A DNA stretch of 64,000 nucleotides from Legionella sainthelensi. GTDB lineage: Bacteria > Pseudomonadota > Gammaproteobacteria > Legionellales > Legionellaceae. A program made the translations under genes and the position numbers. Shown here piece by piece: positions 25,625-35,599 of the stretch; the first letter of the stretch is position 1, and every line of letters begins with the position of its first letter. The notes below the pieces were generated by a model, which did not search any database, had not been told where the DNA came from, and saw nothing but the letters and a program-made list of their open reading frames with translations. The stretch is taken from positions 2,429,501-2,493,500 of the forward strand of contig NZ_LR134388.1 in the NCBI RefSeq assembly GCF_900637685.1. Reading direction: 5' to 3'.

Positions 25625-27331
25625 ATGGTTTACTTCAACACTAAATTGCACCGCAGAATCCCTGCGAATCTTCATGGAGTCATGGAGTACTATCCCGATG
25701 TTGAGCTGTTTGAACTGGATCAAGCTGAATATACCCAATTGTGGCAAAAGGCGTCTTCTGCAAAATATCTTTATACGAATGGCTATGAAATAAGACCAAC
25801 AAACTGGTTTATGTATGCTTTTCAATCAATTAAAGGTTGGTTAGGTTTTAGTAACAATTGCCATCCACAAAAAGTCTCGTTCATTTTAAATAAACTTGCT
25901 TATTATGGGTATGTAAAACAATTTAAGCAGCCGGATTTTTCATCAATAAAATACGGGTCTTTGTCATCTGAAATCTGTGCCTTGGTCATTAACAAGCGCA
26001 ATGATGAAACTACCGCTCAGTTACAAAAGAAGTTAATAACTGAATATTTTAATGTTGAGCCTTATCTTAGCTTTAATGAGTCACACCAAAGACTGTACTC
26101 CACTCATCATTATGGAGAGAGCTGGATAAGATTGAACTTGTGGGAGCTTATACCTCAATTAGATCCTCAAGACGACAGTATAATCGCGGATACTTTAAAT
26201 GCTTTAGATAAAAATCAAACATTAATAGAAAGCTTTTTACCTAACAGTAAATATGCTCATTCAGCAGCACAGTATTATTTGGGCAAAGCTAAAAATATTC
26301 AAGAGCCGTCATTGCTTTTACGATTGTTTTGGAAAGATCCTCGTCCTGATTATCTTGAGCGAGCGCTGGTTTATGATCCTGAAATTGCCAGGCAAGATAC
26401 TGAGAATTACGTTAAGCATTATTTGAAACAAAGGAAATACCAAGATGCATTTAACTTATTGGAAATTTTGATACCAAACAACTCTAAATTAGTTCTAAAA
26501 TATTTGTTAGAGATTCCAGAAATAGAGCGCAATGAACTCATTCAAAAAGACTCACCAATGGCAGCCATCATAGCTCAATTTTACATTGATAACATGCGCT
26601 ATAAGAGCGCAAAACAGTTTTATACCAATATCGAAGTGCTCAGTCCAATTGCCGCATTTAATCTCGAAATTGAAGAACATAATTATATGCATGCCTATGC
26701 TATTTACAAAAGACATGCTTGTTTTCAACATTTTTCATCGCCTAAACGAAAAGAGCTTGCTGATCAATTCTTCATAGATGCCGAAACGGCATATAAACAC
26801 GGAAAGCCTCTTAGAGATGATAAACAATGGCATAAAGCAGAGCAGTACTATCTTCAAAGTTTGGAGCTAAAAAAAGCCGCTTATGCTCTCCACCCTTCTG
26901 AGGAAAACATTGAAAATGTATATACGCATAAGCGATTGTATGCTTTATTATTAATTGATGCAGATAGAGATCTTCATAAACCAGAAGAAAGTGATATGAA
27001 ATCAATTCACCAAGCGCTCTTGCTACTTAGAGAATGTAATTCGAATATAAAGGAAGAACAAACTTATCACAAACATGCTCTTATCACTGGTTTAATGCGT
27101 CAAGTAGATATGCTAAGAGAAAAAATTGCAATGAAGTATTCAGATCACTCTTTCATCAACGATCATAAAATCAAACACCAAAAATCAATCTCTGCTTTTA
27201 TCAAAATATTGAAAGAGATAATTAGTTTATTAGAAGGAACTAGAGATAAACCTCTGCGCATTCAACTAGGTAAAGCACATTACTTACTTGCCGATGTACA
27301 AGATTTTTTAATATTAATAGTCCTAATATAA
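25625..27331 (+). CDS. Large hypothetical protein (effector-like), C terminus frameshifted
   Basis: A 568-aa frame from ATG 25625. It is soluble and helical; residues 390-430 (DKQWHKAEQYYLQSLELKKA) look like a TPR helix pair. The frame ends ADVQDFLILIVLI at 27331, but adding one T to the T6 run near 27306 makes it continue DFFNINSPNINQHYKMAMEA and through 27600, giving about 658 aa. Upstream, a 26-codon frame (25544-25624, MLFDPKPLMALGQIF) with a better AAAGGGA site overlaps the start, so initiation may be coupled to it. No known domain otherwise. Confidence 0.62.
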   Translation: MVYFNTKLHRRIPANLHGVMEYYPDVELFELDQAEYTQLWQKASSAKYLYTNGYEIRPTNWFMYAFQSIKGWLGFSNNCHPQKVSFILNKLAYYGYVKQFKQPDFSSIKYGSLSSEICALVINKRNDETTAQLQKKLITEYFNVEPYLSFNESHQRLYSTHHYGESWIRLNLWELIPQLDPQDDSIIADTLNALDKNQTLIESFLPNSKYAHSAAQYYLGKAKNIQEPSLLLRLFWKDPRPDYLERALVYDPEIARQDTENYVKHYLKQRKYQDAFNLLEILIPNNSKLVLKYLLEIPEIERNELIQKDSPMAAIIAQFYIDNMRYKSAKQFYTNIEVLSPIAAFNLEIEEHNYMHAYAIYKRHACFQHFSSPKRKELADQFFIDAETAYKHGKPLRDDKQWHKAEQYYLQSLELKKAAYALHPSEENIENVYTHKRLYALLLIDADRDLHKPEESDMKSIHQALLLLRECNSNIKEEQTYHKHALITGLMRQVDMLREKIAMKYSDHSFINDHKIKHQKSISAFIKILKEIISLLEGTRDKPLRIQLGKAHYLLADVQDFLILIVLI

Positions 27332-27345
27332 ATCAGCATTATAAA

Positions 27346-27600
27346 ATGGCTATGGAAGCTGTTCCGGATAATCCATTTTATTTACTACGTGTTTCAGAAA
27401 TATTTCAAGAAGGAAAAGAAAAATATCAACAACGCGGCATTTCCAAATTAAAACAAATGGGATATCAAGCAATAGATTACGTGCACTGGTTTGACGAACG
27501 TTGGGTTAAACGAGATAAGATAATTTATGATATAAAAGATATTCATGAACCTCCTTTAAAATCAAAACACAGTGCTGAACTTACCTTTTCATTTTTTTAA
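27346..27600 (+). pseudogene. Out-of-frame C-terminal part of the preceding gene
   Basis: This frame, MAMEAVPDNPFYLLRVSEIF onward to ELTFSFF, is in phase with the preceding gene once a single T is restored near 27306. It is open upstream to that point and has no ribosome site of its own. It is best read as the detached end of the 25625 gene, separated by a real or technical frameshift. Confidence 0.62.
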
Positions 27601-27697
27601 CATCGTTCAAAATGATTGAACTTATTGCCCGGTTCCAAGTACCAATTTAGGCTAAAAAATTCATGGAGAGGTTATCGCGCTAAACCTCTGTAAAAAA

Positions 27698-28426
27698 TCA
27701 TCCATACTGCCAGCCAGAGGCTTGCTGTAAATAGCTAAGACGATCACCAGAAGATGGAATTTTTCCTTCGCTTATTGAATCTTCAATCGTATAATCCATA
27801 TATAAATGATCATGTTTATCTAACATTTCTCTTTCGGGTGTGGCTTCTCTAAGCGGACATCCTTTGTTGGGTGTAGGGATGGTATTAAAGAATTTATATC
27901 TATTGCTGTAGTTAATCTCATCTGTATACACAGAATTACTCGTTTCAGTTGAATATCCGTAATCAAGAGACTCGTAGTTTTTAATTGAACCATTAGGACG
28001 AGTACTAATATCTATAATACGTGGATCCCAAGCATCAACTTCCCATAAGGAATAATCAATCTCCCCGAGTAATTTAATTTTTATTTCCAGGTATACATGA
28101 TCAAACTTCATTGAGCTAACGATACGAATTCTTGCAAGAGCATTTTGACGTTCAATTTCTTTACCAATTTCTACGAGAAGAAAATCTGCTAACTCATGAC
28201 AATTTCCTAAACCAACGTGTCTCAGGAGATCATGCCTATACATATACTCATCTTCACGAGTATTAATAAGGGGATCGCGAACATTATTAGAGAAATAATT
28301 ATTCTCTTTAATTTCACGGTGAAACTTTTTATAACCACTCAATTGATTATTGATCGTTAATTGGTTTCTAGTATAAAAAATTGCTTGGGTACATATATTG
28401 ACAAAATCTTTTCTTGCTAAAAGCAT
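27698..28426 (-). CDS. Hypothetical protein with a transglutaminase-like Cys-His-Asp arrangement
   Basis: A 242-aa protein starting at ATG 28426, chosen because GGAAGGAA lies 6 nt upstream; a longer form from 28456 lacks this. The sequence shows GNCHELADFLLVEIGKEI (Cys76), FDHVYLEIKIKL (His110) and WEVDAWDP (Asp131 or Asp134). The order and spacing are those of transglutaminase-like or papain-like cysteine enzymes, several of which are bacterial toxins or effectors acting as proteases, deamidases or acyltransferases. The assignment is by pattern only. It lies alone between effector-like genes. Confidence 0.62.
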   Translation of the reverse strand: MLLARKDFVNICTQAIFYTRNQLTINNQLSGYKKFHREIKENNYFSNNVRDPLINTREDEYMYRHDLLRHVGLGNCHELADFLLVEIGKEIERQNALARIRIVSSMKFDHVYLEIKIKLLGEIDYSLWEVDAWDPRIIDISTRPNGSIKNYESLDYGYSTETSNSVYTDEINYSNRYKFFNTIPTPNKGCPLREATPEREMLDKHDHLYMDYTIEDSISEGKIPSSGDRLSYLQQASGWQYG

Positions 28427-28649
28427 GTTATTCCTTCCAAATAACAAGGCCGGCATTTTATCATTTAGATAATTAAGATATCATTAAGGGATTCATTTAA
28501 ACACAATACTTTCTTACTTTGACGTAATATTCACTCACAGATAAAATAAATTAACCTGTAATTTCAGGACATTATTTCATGAAATTATAGAATAAAATCA
28601 ACAACGATGCTAAATTTGGCGCACCTTGTGGATTTTATGAAGGACACCG

Positions 28650-30962
28650 ATGTTGAATGTAGAGGAATTGAAGTTTATTGAATTGGTATTACAGCAATTT
28701 CAACAGTTTTTAGAATCTTACGAACCAACCCCCATTACGAATTACCCCAGTCTGAGAGATGCTGTAGCCATCAAAGAGTTAGTTGAATCGTGTACGAAAC
28801 TGAAAGAGTTAATGAAACACCCTGAAACGTTTAAAACACAGTTTCTAAATTATTTTCATCAACGACAAAATCTTTTGGCCAATACGGCATTAAGTTTCAC
28901 TGCCTTACCATTGGGCTCAGCAAATCAAATCTATTGGAAATTAGTTCAGTATCTCTTCCAACCCCAAACGTTAAGCGAGATGTTGGCTATTATTATGCCT
29001 CATGTGAAAGGAGTTCGAAGTATCGGAGTAAAAGAACGAGTTCCATCCCATATGAGTATGGACGATTTTGTCCAAAAACCACCTTTTTTCATACAAGAGC
29101 AATCCTTGGCAGAGTATCCTTTGGCTCAAAATGCTTGTCCAGATCATTTAGGCTCTTACATCGTTGTTGATGATTATCTGTTTTTTCTGGAGGAAATTGC
29201 TTCACAACCTTTTCATTATCATCAACAAATATATATGCTTTTAAAAGAACAATACCCTGAGCTAGCCGCTAAAATTTATTCTCATAGCCATAACTGGGAA
29301 GTATTGGAACAGGATATATTACTTTCTTTCGGCCAAAGTCCAAGAGAAGCTCTGTCTGCTTTATGCAAAGGATTGATTTTAGGAGGAGAACGAATTACAG
29401 GGCAATTATATGCTGGTGAAAGTGCCCAGCAAGCATGTAAACGATTTACTATTTATTGGAATCATCTTTCTTCTGAATTCAAACAACAACTAAATCAACT
29501 TAAAGATGCCCATGGAGCCTCGCTATCAGAAATTTTGCATATATTGTTAGATAAAGGTGGGTGTGTTGAAACTGCTGCGGGTCAATTAAAAAGTCTTTTA
29601 GAGCGTCCTGAAAATACCGAACTTTTAGATATTGCCTGCCATATTCCGCCTGAAAAAAAAGCTGCTATTGCATTAAAGTATAATCCTGAGCGTAACCCAC
29701 AAGGTATTTTTACCGATGGCCAAGAGGTAGTAGATGCACTACCTGAACCTTATCTTAGCCAATCTTTAGCACAAATAAATCTTCATAATCTTGATGATTT
29801 TCTTAGTTTGCTTATTAAATTTCCTACTAATTTTTATGCTACGTTGCTTTCGTCCATTCAATTTAAAGAGAACCATCTTTTTGAAGAGCTAAGAGTATTG
29901 ACTGAAGAACATATTTTATCTCCAGAACAAGCTACTGCTCTAAATGATGCGATAGAAAATCATTTGTTGAATCTCAATGCTGTATTAATTCATGCCATTA
30001 CTACAGACAAATCTGCTTTATTTGAGGAAAAATTAACCGCGCTCTCACTTGAAGATGCAAAAAAAGTACTGGAAGCACATGATCTGCGAGGTGAGACCTT
30101 ACTACATCGATTAGCATCAAAACCAGAGTTCCTTCGTGTTGTTTTAAAGCTATATAGCGCTCCTGAAGAGCGAATGCGCTTATTGCACCTACCTGGAAGA
30201 CTTGGTCAAACATTAGTGCATCGAGCGATACATAACCTTCCTGCTTTGCAAATTCTTTTAAGTGCATGCCCAACTGATGAATTTAAACTAAAGCTCTTTA
30301 CCTGTAACCAAAGTATGAAACCTATCCTGCTTGAAGCTGCCAGGTCTCCTGAGGCTGTAACTGCATTAATGCACTCCTTCTCCGACCCAGAAAATAGCTT
30401 AAAAGCAATTCAAACTCCATTATATAAGGGAGAACCTCTCTTACACCTTGATGATATTTTAACTCGCCCCCAATGCATACGAGCCATTTTAAATGCATTG
30501 CCTTCGCAACTTGTGCCTAAAGCGATCGGCTCCAAGTCTGTGCAAGATCAAGATGCGTTCCAAAAAGCCATCAAGGACCCTCATCGTTATAAAGAAGCAG
30601 TCGATATTTTATTACATGCTCTTGAACCAGGTAAACGATGGTCTTTTTTACTCATTCATTGCATATCCGAAATCTTACCACCTCAAAGTGAACTAAATGG
30701 AGGATTGCGATGGGATGCAATGACAATCAAAGCATTTAATGAAATGAAGCGACTGATGGAAAATAACCTGCTATCTCCGGAAACAATACAATCATGGAAA
30801 GACGCATTTATGGAAGTGCCCACAGAAAAAAGCGCACCGTCTTATAACTTTTTTACTATAAATCAACAGGATGTTTTGAACAAGATCCTGGAGGTTATTC
30901 GATGTTTTGCATCGGAATCACATGTTCAATTAGAGGAGCAGATTAGCCTAAGCTCTAGATAA
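28650..30962 (+). CDS. Large helical-repeat protein (ankyrin-like), effector candidate
   Basis: A 770-aa soluble protein with GAAGGA before its ATG. From residue about 470 it shows repeated helix-loop units such as HDLRGETLLHRLASKPEFLR and GRLGQTLVHRAIHNLPALQI, then QSMKPILLEAARSPEAVTAL and YKGEPLLHLDDILTRPQCIR, about 40 residues apart, which resemble degenerate ankyrin repeats. The first 450 residues are helical and not recognised. Repeat-bearing proteins of this size without signal peptides are typical Legionella type IV effectors, but no secretion signal can be proven here. Confidence 0.65.
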   Translation: MLNVEELKFIELVLQQFQQFLESYEPTPITNYPSLRDAVAIKELVESCTKLKELMKHPETFKTQFLNYFHQRQNLLANTALSFTALPLGSANQIYWKLVQYLFQPQTLSEMLAIIMPHVKGVRSIGVKERVPSHMSMDDFVQKPPFFIQEQSLAEYPLAQNACPDHLGSYIVVDDYLFFLEEIASQPFHYHQQIYMLLKEQYPELAAKIYSHSHNWEVLEQDILLSFGQSPREALSALCKGLILGGERITGQLYAGESAQQACKRFTIYWNHLSSEFKQQLNQLKDAHGASLSEILHILLDKGGCVETAAGQLKSLLERPENTELLDIACHIPPEKKAAIALKYNPERNPQGIFTDGQEVVDALPEPYLSQSLAQINLHNLDDFLSLLIKFPTNFYATLLSSIQFKENHLFEELRVLTEEHILSPEQATALNDAIENHLLNLNAVLIHAITTDKSALFEEKLTALSLEDAKKVLEAHDLRGETLLHRLASKPEFLRVVLKLYSAPEERMRLLHLPGRLGQTLVHRAIHNLPALQILLSACPTDEFKLKLFTCNQSMKPILLEAARSPEAVTALMHSFSDPENSLKAIQTPLYKGEPLLHLDDILTRPQCIRAILNALPSQLVPKAIGSKSVQDQDAFQKAIKDPHRYKEAVDILLHALEPGKRWSFLLIHCISEILPPQSELNGGLRWDAMTIKAFNEMKRLMENNLLSPETIQSWKDAFMEVPTEKSAPSYNFFTINQQDVLNKILEVIRCFASESHVQLEEQISLSSR

Positions 30963-30982
30963 TATAACAACACCTATCAACA

Positions 30983-31037
30983 TAGCCTAAGTAAAATGAA
31001 TGTCATCTTCGGCACTGCGAAATCTCTACTTAGGCTA
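30983..31037. repeat. 11-bp inverted repeat after the ankyrin-like gene
   Basis: TAGCCTAAGTA at 30983-30993 is repeated inverted as TACTTAGGCTA at 31027-31037, with a 33-bp spacer. A third partial copy, TAGCCTAAG, ends the upstream gene near 30945. It could be a terminator stem with a long loop or a repeat element; no T-run follows. Confidence 0.5.
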
Positions 31038-31259
31038 TACTGCCCGCATCTTATACTAAGTGAATTACTACCCTTCCCGCATTTTTACTGCAAATTGTAT
31101 CCGGTGCGTTGCTTATTATTTATTTTTAAAAATTAATAGGAAATATGGCACATAACATGATCGTTATGATCGCTATCAGGTTTGTGACAACTAATAATTT
31201 TCAGATCTACGTTCGGCAACTTGATCGTGGGATTCAAAGGCCTGAACTGTCACCTGACT

Positions 31260-31958
31260 CTAGATTTTTTTCAAAAAAAACTCATCCTCAAACGTTCCTT
31301 TAGGCTCATTTTGATTGAAATCTTTTGGTGAGGTCTTATTACGGCTAAAAAAGAAATTTTTACCAAAATCTCGAAGAATTGCAAACCTGTTTTTTCTTTC
31401 AGGAATCAATATTTCCTGTTGGAAGTTAATTTGTTGTTCTTCAAAAAATGTTTGAATCTCTTTGTGCGCTATTTTATAAGTTTGTTCCAATGCGCCAGTG
31501 GCACATAGTTTCTGAATCTCAAGCGCCTTGTCAAATGAAATAGACTTAATCAACTCAGGGAACACAAATTGCAATGAGTCAAACTCCGGCCTGAAATCAC
31601 CACTTTTATGATTGATAATTTGCAAAGTATTATGTTCATCAAAAAAAACATTTCCTGCAGTGATACAAGAAGCATCGAACACTCTGTGAGCTCCTGTCAT
31701 CTGCCAATGTGCTGGAATAATACCATTAGGACATCCCTCATGAGCAAATACAAGCTCACCATTTGTTCTTAACAAAAAGCGAAGAACTTTATAAACCTTA
31801 CCCCCGCAAATTTCCTTGTGACAAGTTTTATCTTTAAGTAATTTATTAATCTTGTTAGGTTTTACTACAAGTGGGGAGCTATTTTCATAATGTCTGATTG
31901 TACCTGTCATTAAAATAGGTCGTTTAATATAGTCTTGGTTAAATAACTCAGATAACAT
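31260..31958 (-). CDS. Hypothetical protein with HKSGDFRP motif, effector-like
   Basis: A 232-aa soluble protein. Its middle is ordered: RTNGELVFAHEGCPNGIIPA, HWQMTGAHRVFDASCITAGN, VFFDEHNTLQIINHKSGDFR, then PEFDSLQFVFPEL. The combination of an HWQMTG turn, a beta-strand pair and INHKSGDFRPxFxSLQ looks like a conserved domain that I associate with Legionella effector-like proteins, but I cannot name its activity. The C-terminal tail is charged (SPKDFNQNEPKGTFEDE), which is common for Dot/Icm substrates. Confidence 0.6.
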   Translation of the reverse strand: MLSELFNQDYIKRPILMTGTIRHYENSSPLVVKPNKINKLLKDKTCHKEICGGKVYKVLRFLLRTNGELVFAHEGCPNGIIPAHWQMTGAHRVFDASCITAGNVFFDEHNTLQIINHKSGDFRPEFDSLQFVFPELIKSISFDKALEIQKLCATGALEQTYKIAHKEIQTFFEEQQINFQQEILIPERKNRFAILRDFGKNFFFSRNKTSPKDFNQNEPKGTFEDEFFLKKI

Positions 31959-32264
31959 GTAAAACCCTAAAAGAACAAAATTTAGGCTATTTTACAGGGT
32001 AAATATTAAATAAATATTAAAGTACGACTAAACAAAGAATTAAGGCATTAAATGGTAAAATCATATTAATTGCCTCCACACTTTTTGATGCTCTGAAAGC
32101 CTTAATAACCCTTAAATCAGTTGATTATACGCTGATATTTTGCAGTTTGATTGTGACCGAAAATTACAGCTTAAAGACGTGGAGAGATGCTTAATTATCG
32201 TATTACAACTATAATCATTTTGAATCAGCAGGAAATTGATTAATTTTTAGAGATAACTATACAC

Positions 32265-32415
32265 AAGGACGAGATTCGCAGAGATTTTGCAACTGATCCA
32301 CGGTTCCTCCGCATCACTGCAATCGCTATTTTTGTTGGAGGGCTTAGCACGGTTACTGCCTGCTGCTCCATTTAATTAACTTGTTTACCAATCTTTTTTT
32401 CTTTTGGCATAAAAA
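32265..32415 (+). pseudogene. N-terminal remnant of a ClC-type chloride channel
   Basis: The plus strand reads KDEIRRDFATDPRFLRITAI, then AIFVGGLSTVTA. After a one-frame change it continues LLLHLINLFTNLFFFWHKNN. This is the cytoplasmic lead and first membrane helix of a ClC-family channel or antiporter (typical LFTNLFFFG). Nothing of the remaining protein follows before the next gene. Confidence 0.55.
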
Positions 32416-32463
32416 TAACCGACTTTGAATTTATTATACTCGAACACTGATCATATTCGCGCA

Positions 32464-35211
32464 CTATCTCCTTATCACCACCGGATTTAACTCTGGCGTC
32501 TCAACCTCACTTTTTAAATCACGCATCTTATTTCTGAAATCTGCAGTATTGGCAGCATTGGATAATACAGATTCTGCTTCAACTGTAGTGGGTTTTTTAA
32601 CGGTTTCATCACGCACTTGAGCCCCTGATATATCTTGAGAGTCTGGTTCCGAGGCGCGAAAGTGTTTCGTTAATCGGGTAAGTTGGCTTTTGCTTTGATA
32701 TTTTCGTTCCAAAGCAGCAGCAGTCACAATCTCCGTTCGTTTATTATTAAAGACGTTGTCTAAATCCTTTTGTTGTGTTGAACCAAGCGTCACTAGCGCT
32801 GTTTTTAATTCTGGGTTCTCATATATATTTTGCAGCTGTTGATTCAATAACTCTCTATGATTCAGAACTTCCTTGGGATCCATGTTATCAAAAGTAACCT
32901 TAAGATAGCTAATTGCCTCAATTGCCTTTTTAAATATACGTTCAGCTTCTTTATTATTTTCTTGAATGCTTTTTATGGCATTCTTAAAATATGGAAAAGC
33001 TTTTCCTTCCCAGTGACGCAAACGAGCCTCCTTGTCAGCAGATGTCTTATTAATTCCAGATCCAGCGGCTTTAATGTTCCCTAATTCAACTGATGCCACT
33101 TTCCCATTTTTATTCATTAGATCTGCCTCCATACTTTTTATGATATTACTCCAGCCTTGGTGAAGCGCATGATTCATGATGATGTCACGTGTTTGTTGAT
33201 CTTGAATACCATTTGGGATTAGGTTTTCTTTCTCCAGCAGGCTTTTTATCGCGATTTTACATAAGGTTCTGAATTTCTTGATTTGATTATATAATTCCTC
33301 GTAATCCTTTGATCTTACCGGCTCTTTATTTAAGGCATTTATTTCCTTAAGATCCAGGGTGTCTGGAGCTCGTTTAATCAAATCGGATATGATTTTTTCG
33401 AGATCAGGGCTATCTTGAATTAATTCTCTATATTTTCTTTCACAAAAATTAATAACTTGTTGCGAACATTTATTATAAGTTTTTTGATCTAAACATTCAA
33501 AAGCGGAAGATGTGGCGGTAACATTTTCATCGAGTAGTTGGGCTTTAATATAGTCTCTTTTTCGATGAGCGTCCATAATAGCTCGTACCTGATCTTGCCA
33601 TTTTAAACGTAATGCCGCTAACCTCTGCCACTCATCTTGTTTTGCAGTATAATTATCATCTTTCTCTTTAATGAAAGAAGGAGTAGTTAAGACTTGAAGT
33701 ACTTGCTTCCAGTCTTTACCTTCTGCTACTGGTTCTATTGAGCATAAACCGGATTTTTTCGCCTCTTCAAATTGGGCATACGATTTATGCAGAAGATCCT
33801 TGGTTATAGTGATGCTTTCTTTTTCATTTTCTTCCACAACATCCATATCAAAATTATGGCCGGGGTTACTACAAATAAGTAAGTACAGATGAGATTCCGG
33901 AGAGTCATTTATTTCTCTTTTTATGGGGCGGTGAGCATCAGGATGACCTATCGCACGGTGTCTTGTAATCGCGGATATTGTTCTTAAATCGTTATCAGTT
34001 AATGTGGTGGGAATATCTTTAACCTGATTTTTAAAATGGTTATTTAAAGTTGCTAAGTTTTGATTCGGTGTTTCTGGTTCATTTACTGTTTTTGGACCAT
34101 ATATTATGTTGTAAGTACCCGATTTAGAAACATAGATGAATTGGCTTGGAGTGAGGATATAGCCTGCATTTGAGTCAGCAGGAAGTAGCTTTTTTGTTTC
34201 CTCTGAGTCAAAATAATTTTTTGTACTTTTGATTAAAATACAAGATTCTTTGTTTTCTTTAATTTTAGGTAACTGGATCTCTTTAATTTCGCCTTCCTCT
34301 ACCGTGAAATGATTTAATATATCGTGACAATATTGATTAGCTAAAGTTGATTGTTGTTCTGAAGCGGCACTTATCGTTTGTGGTGTTGTGATTTTGAGGG
34401 AAATAAGATTACCTGATGGGGCTTTATAGAACAAACCGGGTGTTGGACTTTTTTGATTGGCTGTTTTTAAATCTTTAACAAAGATATAACAATCCTTTTT
34501 CTCTGCTTTTTCAGCAGTTGTCTGGTCATTTACAACATATACTTTTCTATCACTGTGATTTACCTTGTCGTAATAATGCAGCGTAACTGACTGTAATTCC
34601 TCGTTATCGACTTTCGTTAAAAGATTATTTAATTCTGTAGTCCATATAACTGCTCCAGCTTGCATATTCTGAAATAAGAACGCATGTACGTTATCTTGAC
34701 CTTTTATTCGCTTTCCTTCTTGTTCTTCTCTTTTTTCTACACTAACTGCTAAATCTTCTGAAAAAGCTTGCCACATGTAAACATAAGGATTTGGTTTATG
34801 TGGTGCCTGACCTTTTGGTGGTGCGGGTATCCATGGGTATCCAAAATTTAAACCATCAAACAATCCAACAATGGTGCCCTCTAATACAGTTAGTCCTTGT
34901 TTTTCTGCCAACTTAATAGCTACTCTTTGATGAATTTTAGACCAAAACGCGACCCCATCCACTTCATCTAACTGGTACGTTTTTGAAAAAGCTTTTATCT
35001 CTTTAAGAAACTTTCTTAATTGATCAGTTGCTTCCAAAAAACTCTTCAATGCTTTATCGCTATCAGATAACTCTTCTTTTGTTTTACCAGCAACTTTCTG
35101 GTTAAATTCCTCTCGTTCCCTCTCCGTCTCAGGTATATTGACACCGCCTACATTCTTTAATGTAACAAATCCATCTAAAAACTCATTTCCATATTTCCTC
35201 ATCACTTCCAA
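32464..35211 (-). CDS. Large effector-like protein (main reading frame, 5' part frameshifted)
   Basis: A 915-codon frame from a TTG (first ATG three codons later). It is a soluble protein rich in helices and charged residues, with no family I recognise. Residues 95-150 (VAFWSKIHQRVAIKLAEKQG, then FGYPWIPAPPKG) and 415-450 (SAITRHRAIGHPDAHRPIKR, then LYLLICSNPGHNFDM) look structured; the C-terminal 350 residues are coiled-coil-like. Upstream, adding one A to the A6 run at 35241-35246 and one to the A8 run at 35295-35302 joins it in frame to the 35279-35599 gene, giving about 1,045 aa. So this is either a broken gene or a sequence with two homopolymer errors. Confidence 0.65.
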   Translation of the reverse strand: MEVMRKYGNEFLDGFVTLKNVGGVNIPETEREREEFNQKVAGKTKEELSDSDKALKSFLEATDQLRKFLKEIKAFSKTYQLDEVDGVAFWSKIHQRVAIKLAEKQGLTVLEGTIVGLFDGLNFGYPWIPAPPKGQAPHKPNPYVYMWQAFSEDLAVSVEKREEQEGKRIKGQDNVHAFLFQNMQAGAVIWTTELNNLLTKVDNEELQSVTLHYYDKVNHSDRKVYVVNDQTTAEKAEKKDCYIFVKDLKTANQKSPTPGLFYKAPSGNLISLKITTPQTISAASEQQSTLANQYCHDILNHFTVEEGEIKEIQLPKIKENKESCILIKSTKNYFDSEETKKLLPADSNAGYILTPSQFIYVSKSGTYNIIYGPKTVNEPETPNQNLATLNNHFKNQVKDIPTTLTDNDLRTISAITRHRAIGHPDAHRPIKREINDSPESHLYLLICSNPGHNFDMDVVEENEKESITITKDLLHKSYAQFEEAKKSGLCSIEPVAEGKDWKQVLQVLTTPSFIKEKDDNYTAKQDEWQRLAALRLKWQDQVRAIMDAHRKRDYIKAQLLDENVTATSSAFECLDQKTYNKCSQQVINFCERKYRELIQDSPDLEKIISDLIKRAPDTLDLKEINALNKEPVRSKDYEELYNQIKKFRTLCKIAIKSLLEKENLIPNGIQDQQTRDIIMNHALHQGWSNIIKSMEADLMNKNGKVASVELGNIKAAGSGINKTSADKEARLRHWEGKAFPYFKNAIKSIQENNKEAERIFKKAIEAISYLKVTFDNMDPKEVLNHRELLNQQLQNIYENPELKTALVTLGSTQQKDLDNVFNNKRTEIVTAAALERKYQSKSQLTRLTKHFRASEPDSQDISGAQVRDETVKKPTTVEAESVLSNAANTADFRNKMRDLKSEVETPELNPVVIRR

Positions 35212-35278
35212 TGACTCAATATCTTCAGTGATTTTTTCTATTTTTTATTTAACTCTTTTTCATTCGTTTTCTTTTTTT

Positions 35279-35599
35279 CTAGGAATTCTTCCCATTTTTT
35301 TTCTCATTCTCAGTTTGCTCTATACCCTTTTCAAGATATTTTTGAACATCAGCACGTACGCTATTATTACTCTTTAAATCATCCTTTGCGTTTTGTATCC
35401 CCTGACTTTTTTTCTCTATTATTGTTTCTACCAAGGTTTTTATGTTGGACTCTTGAGTTAAATTTTTAAAATATTCCTCTTTTCTTTCCTTGAGCGTTTC
35501 TTTGAGTGCATCTATTCTTTGTTGAACTACGACTTTATCCTTTTTAAATTTTGCTATATCAAATTTCCAATCGTCAGTGTTTATTTTGCTTTGCATCAT
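35279..35599 (-). CDS. N-terminal coiled-coil part of the frameshifted large effector-like gene
   Basis: A 106-aa frame starting MMQSKINTDDWKFDIAKFKK, followed by heptad-rich coiled coil, ending ENEKKNGKNS just after an A8 tract. Restoring one A there gives KKWEEFLEKKKTNEKELNKK. Restoring one more A in the next A6 tract reaches IEKITEDIESLEVMRKYGNE, the start of the downstream frame. The joined product is one long coiled-coil protein. Confidence 0.6.
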   Translation of the reverse strand: MMQSKINTDDWKFDIAKFKKDKVVVQQRIDALKETLKERKEEYFKNLTQESNIKTLVETIIEKKSQGIQNAKDDLKSNNSVRADVQKYLEKGIEQTENEKKNGKNS

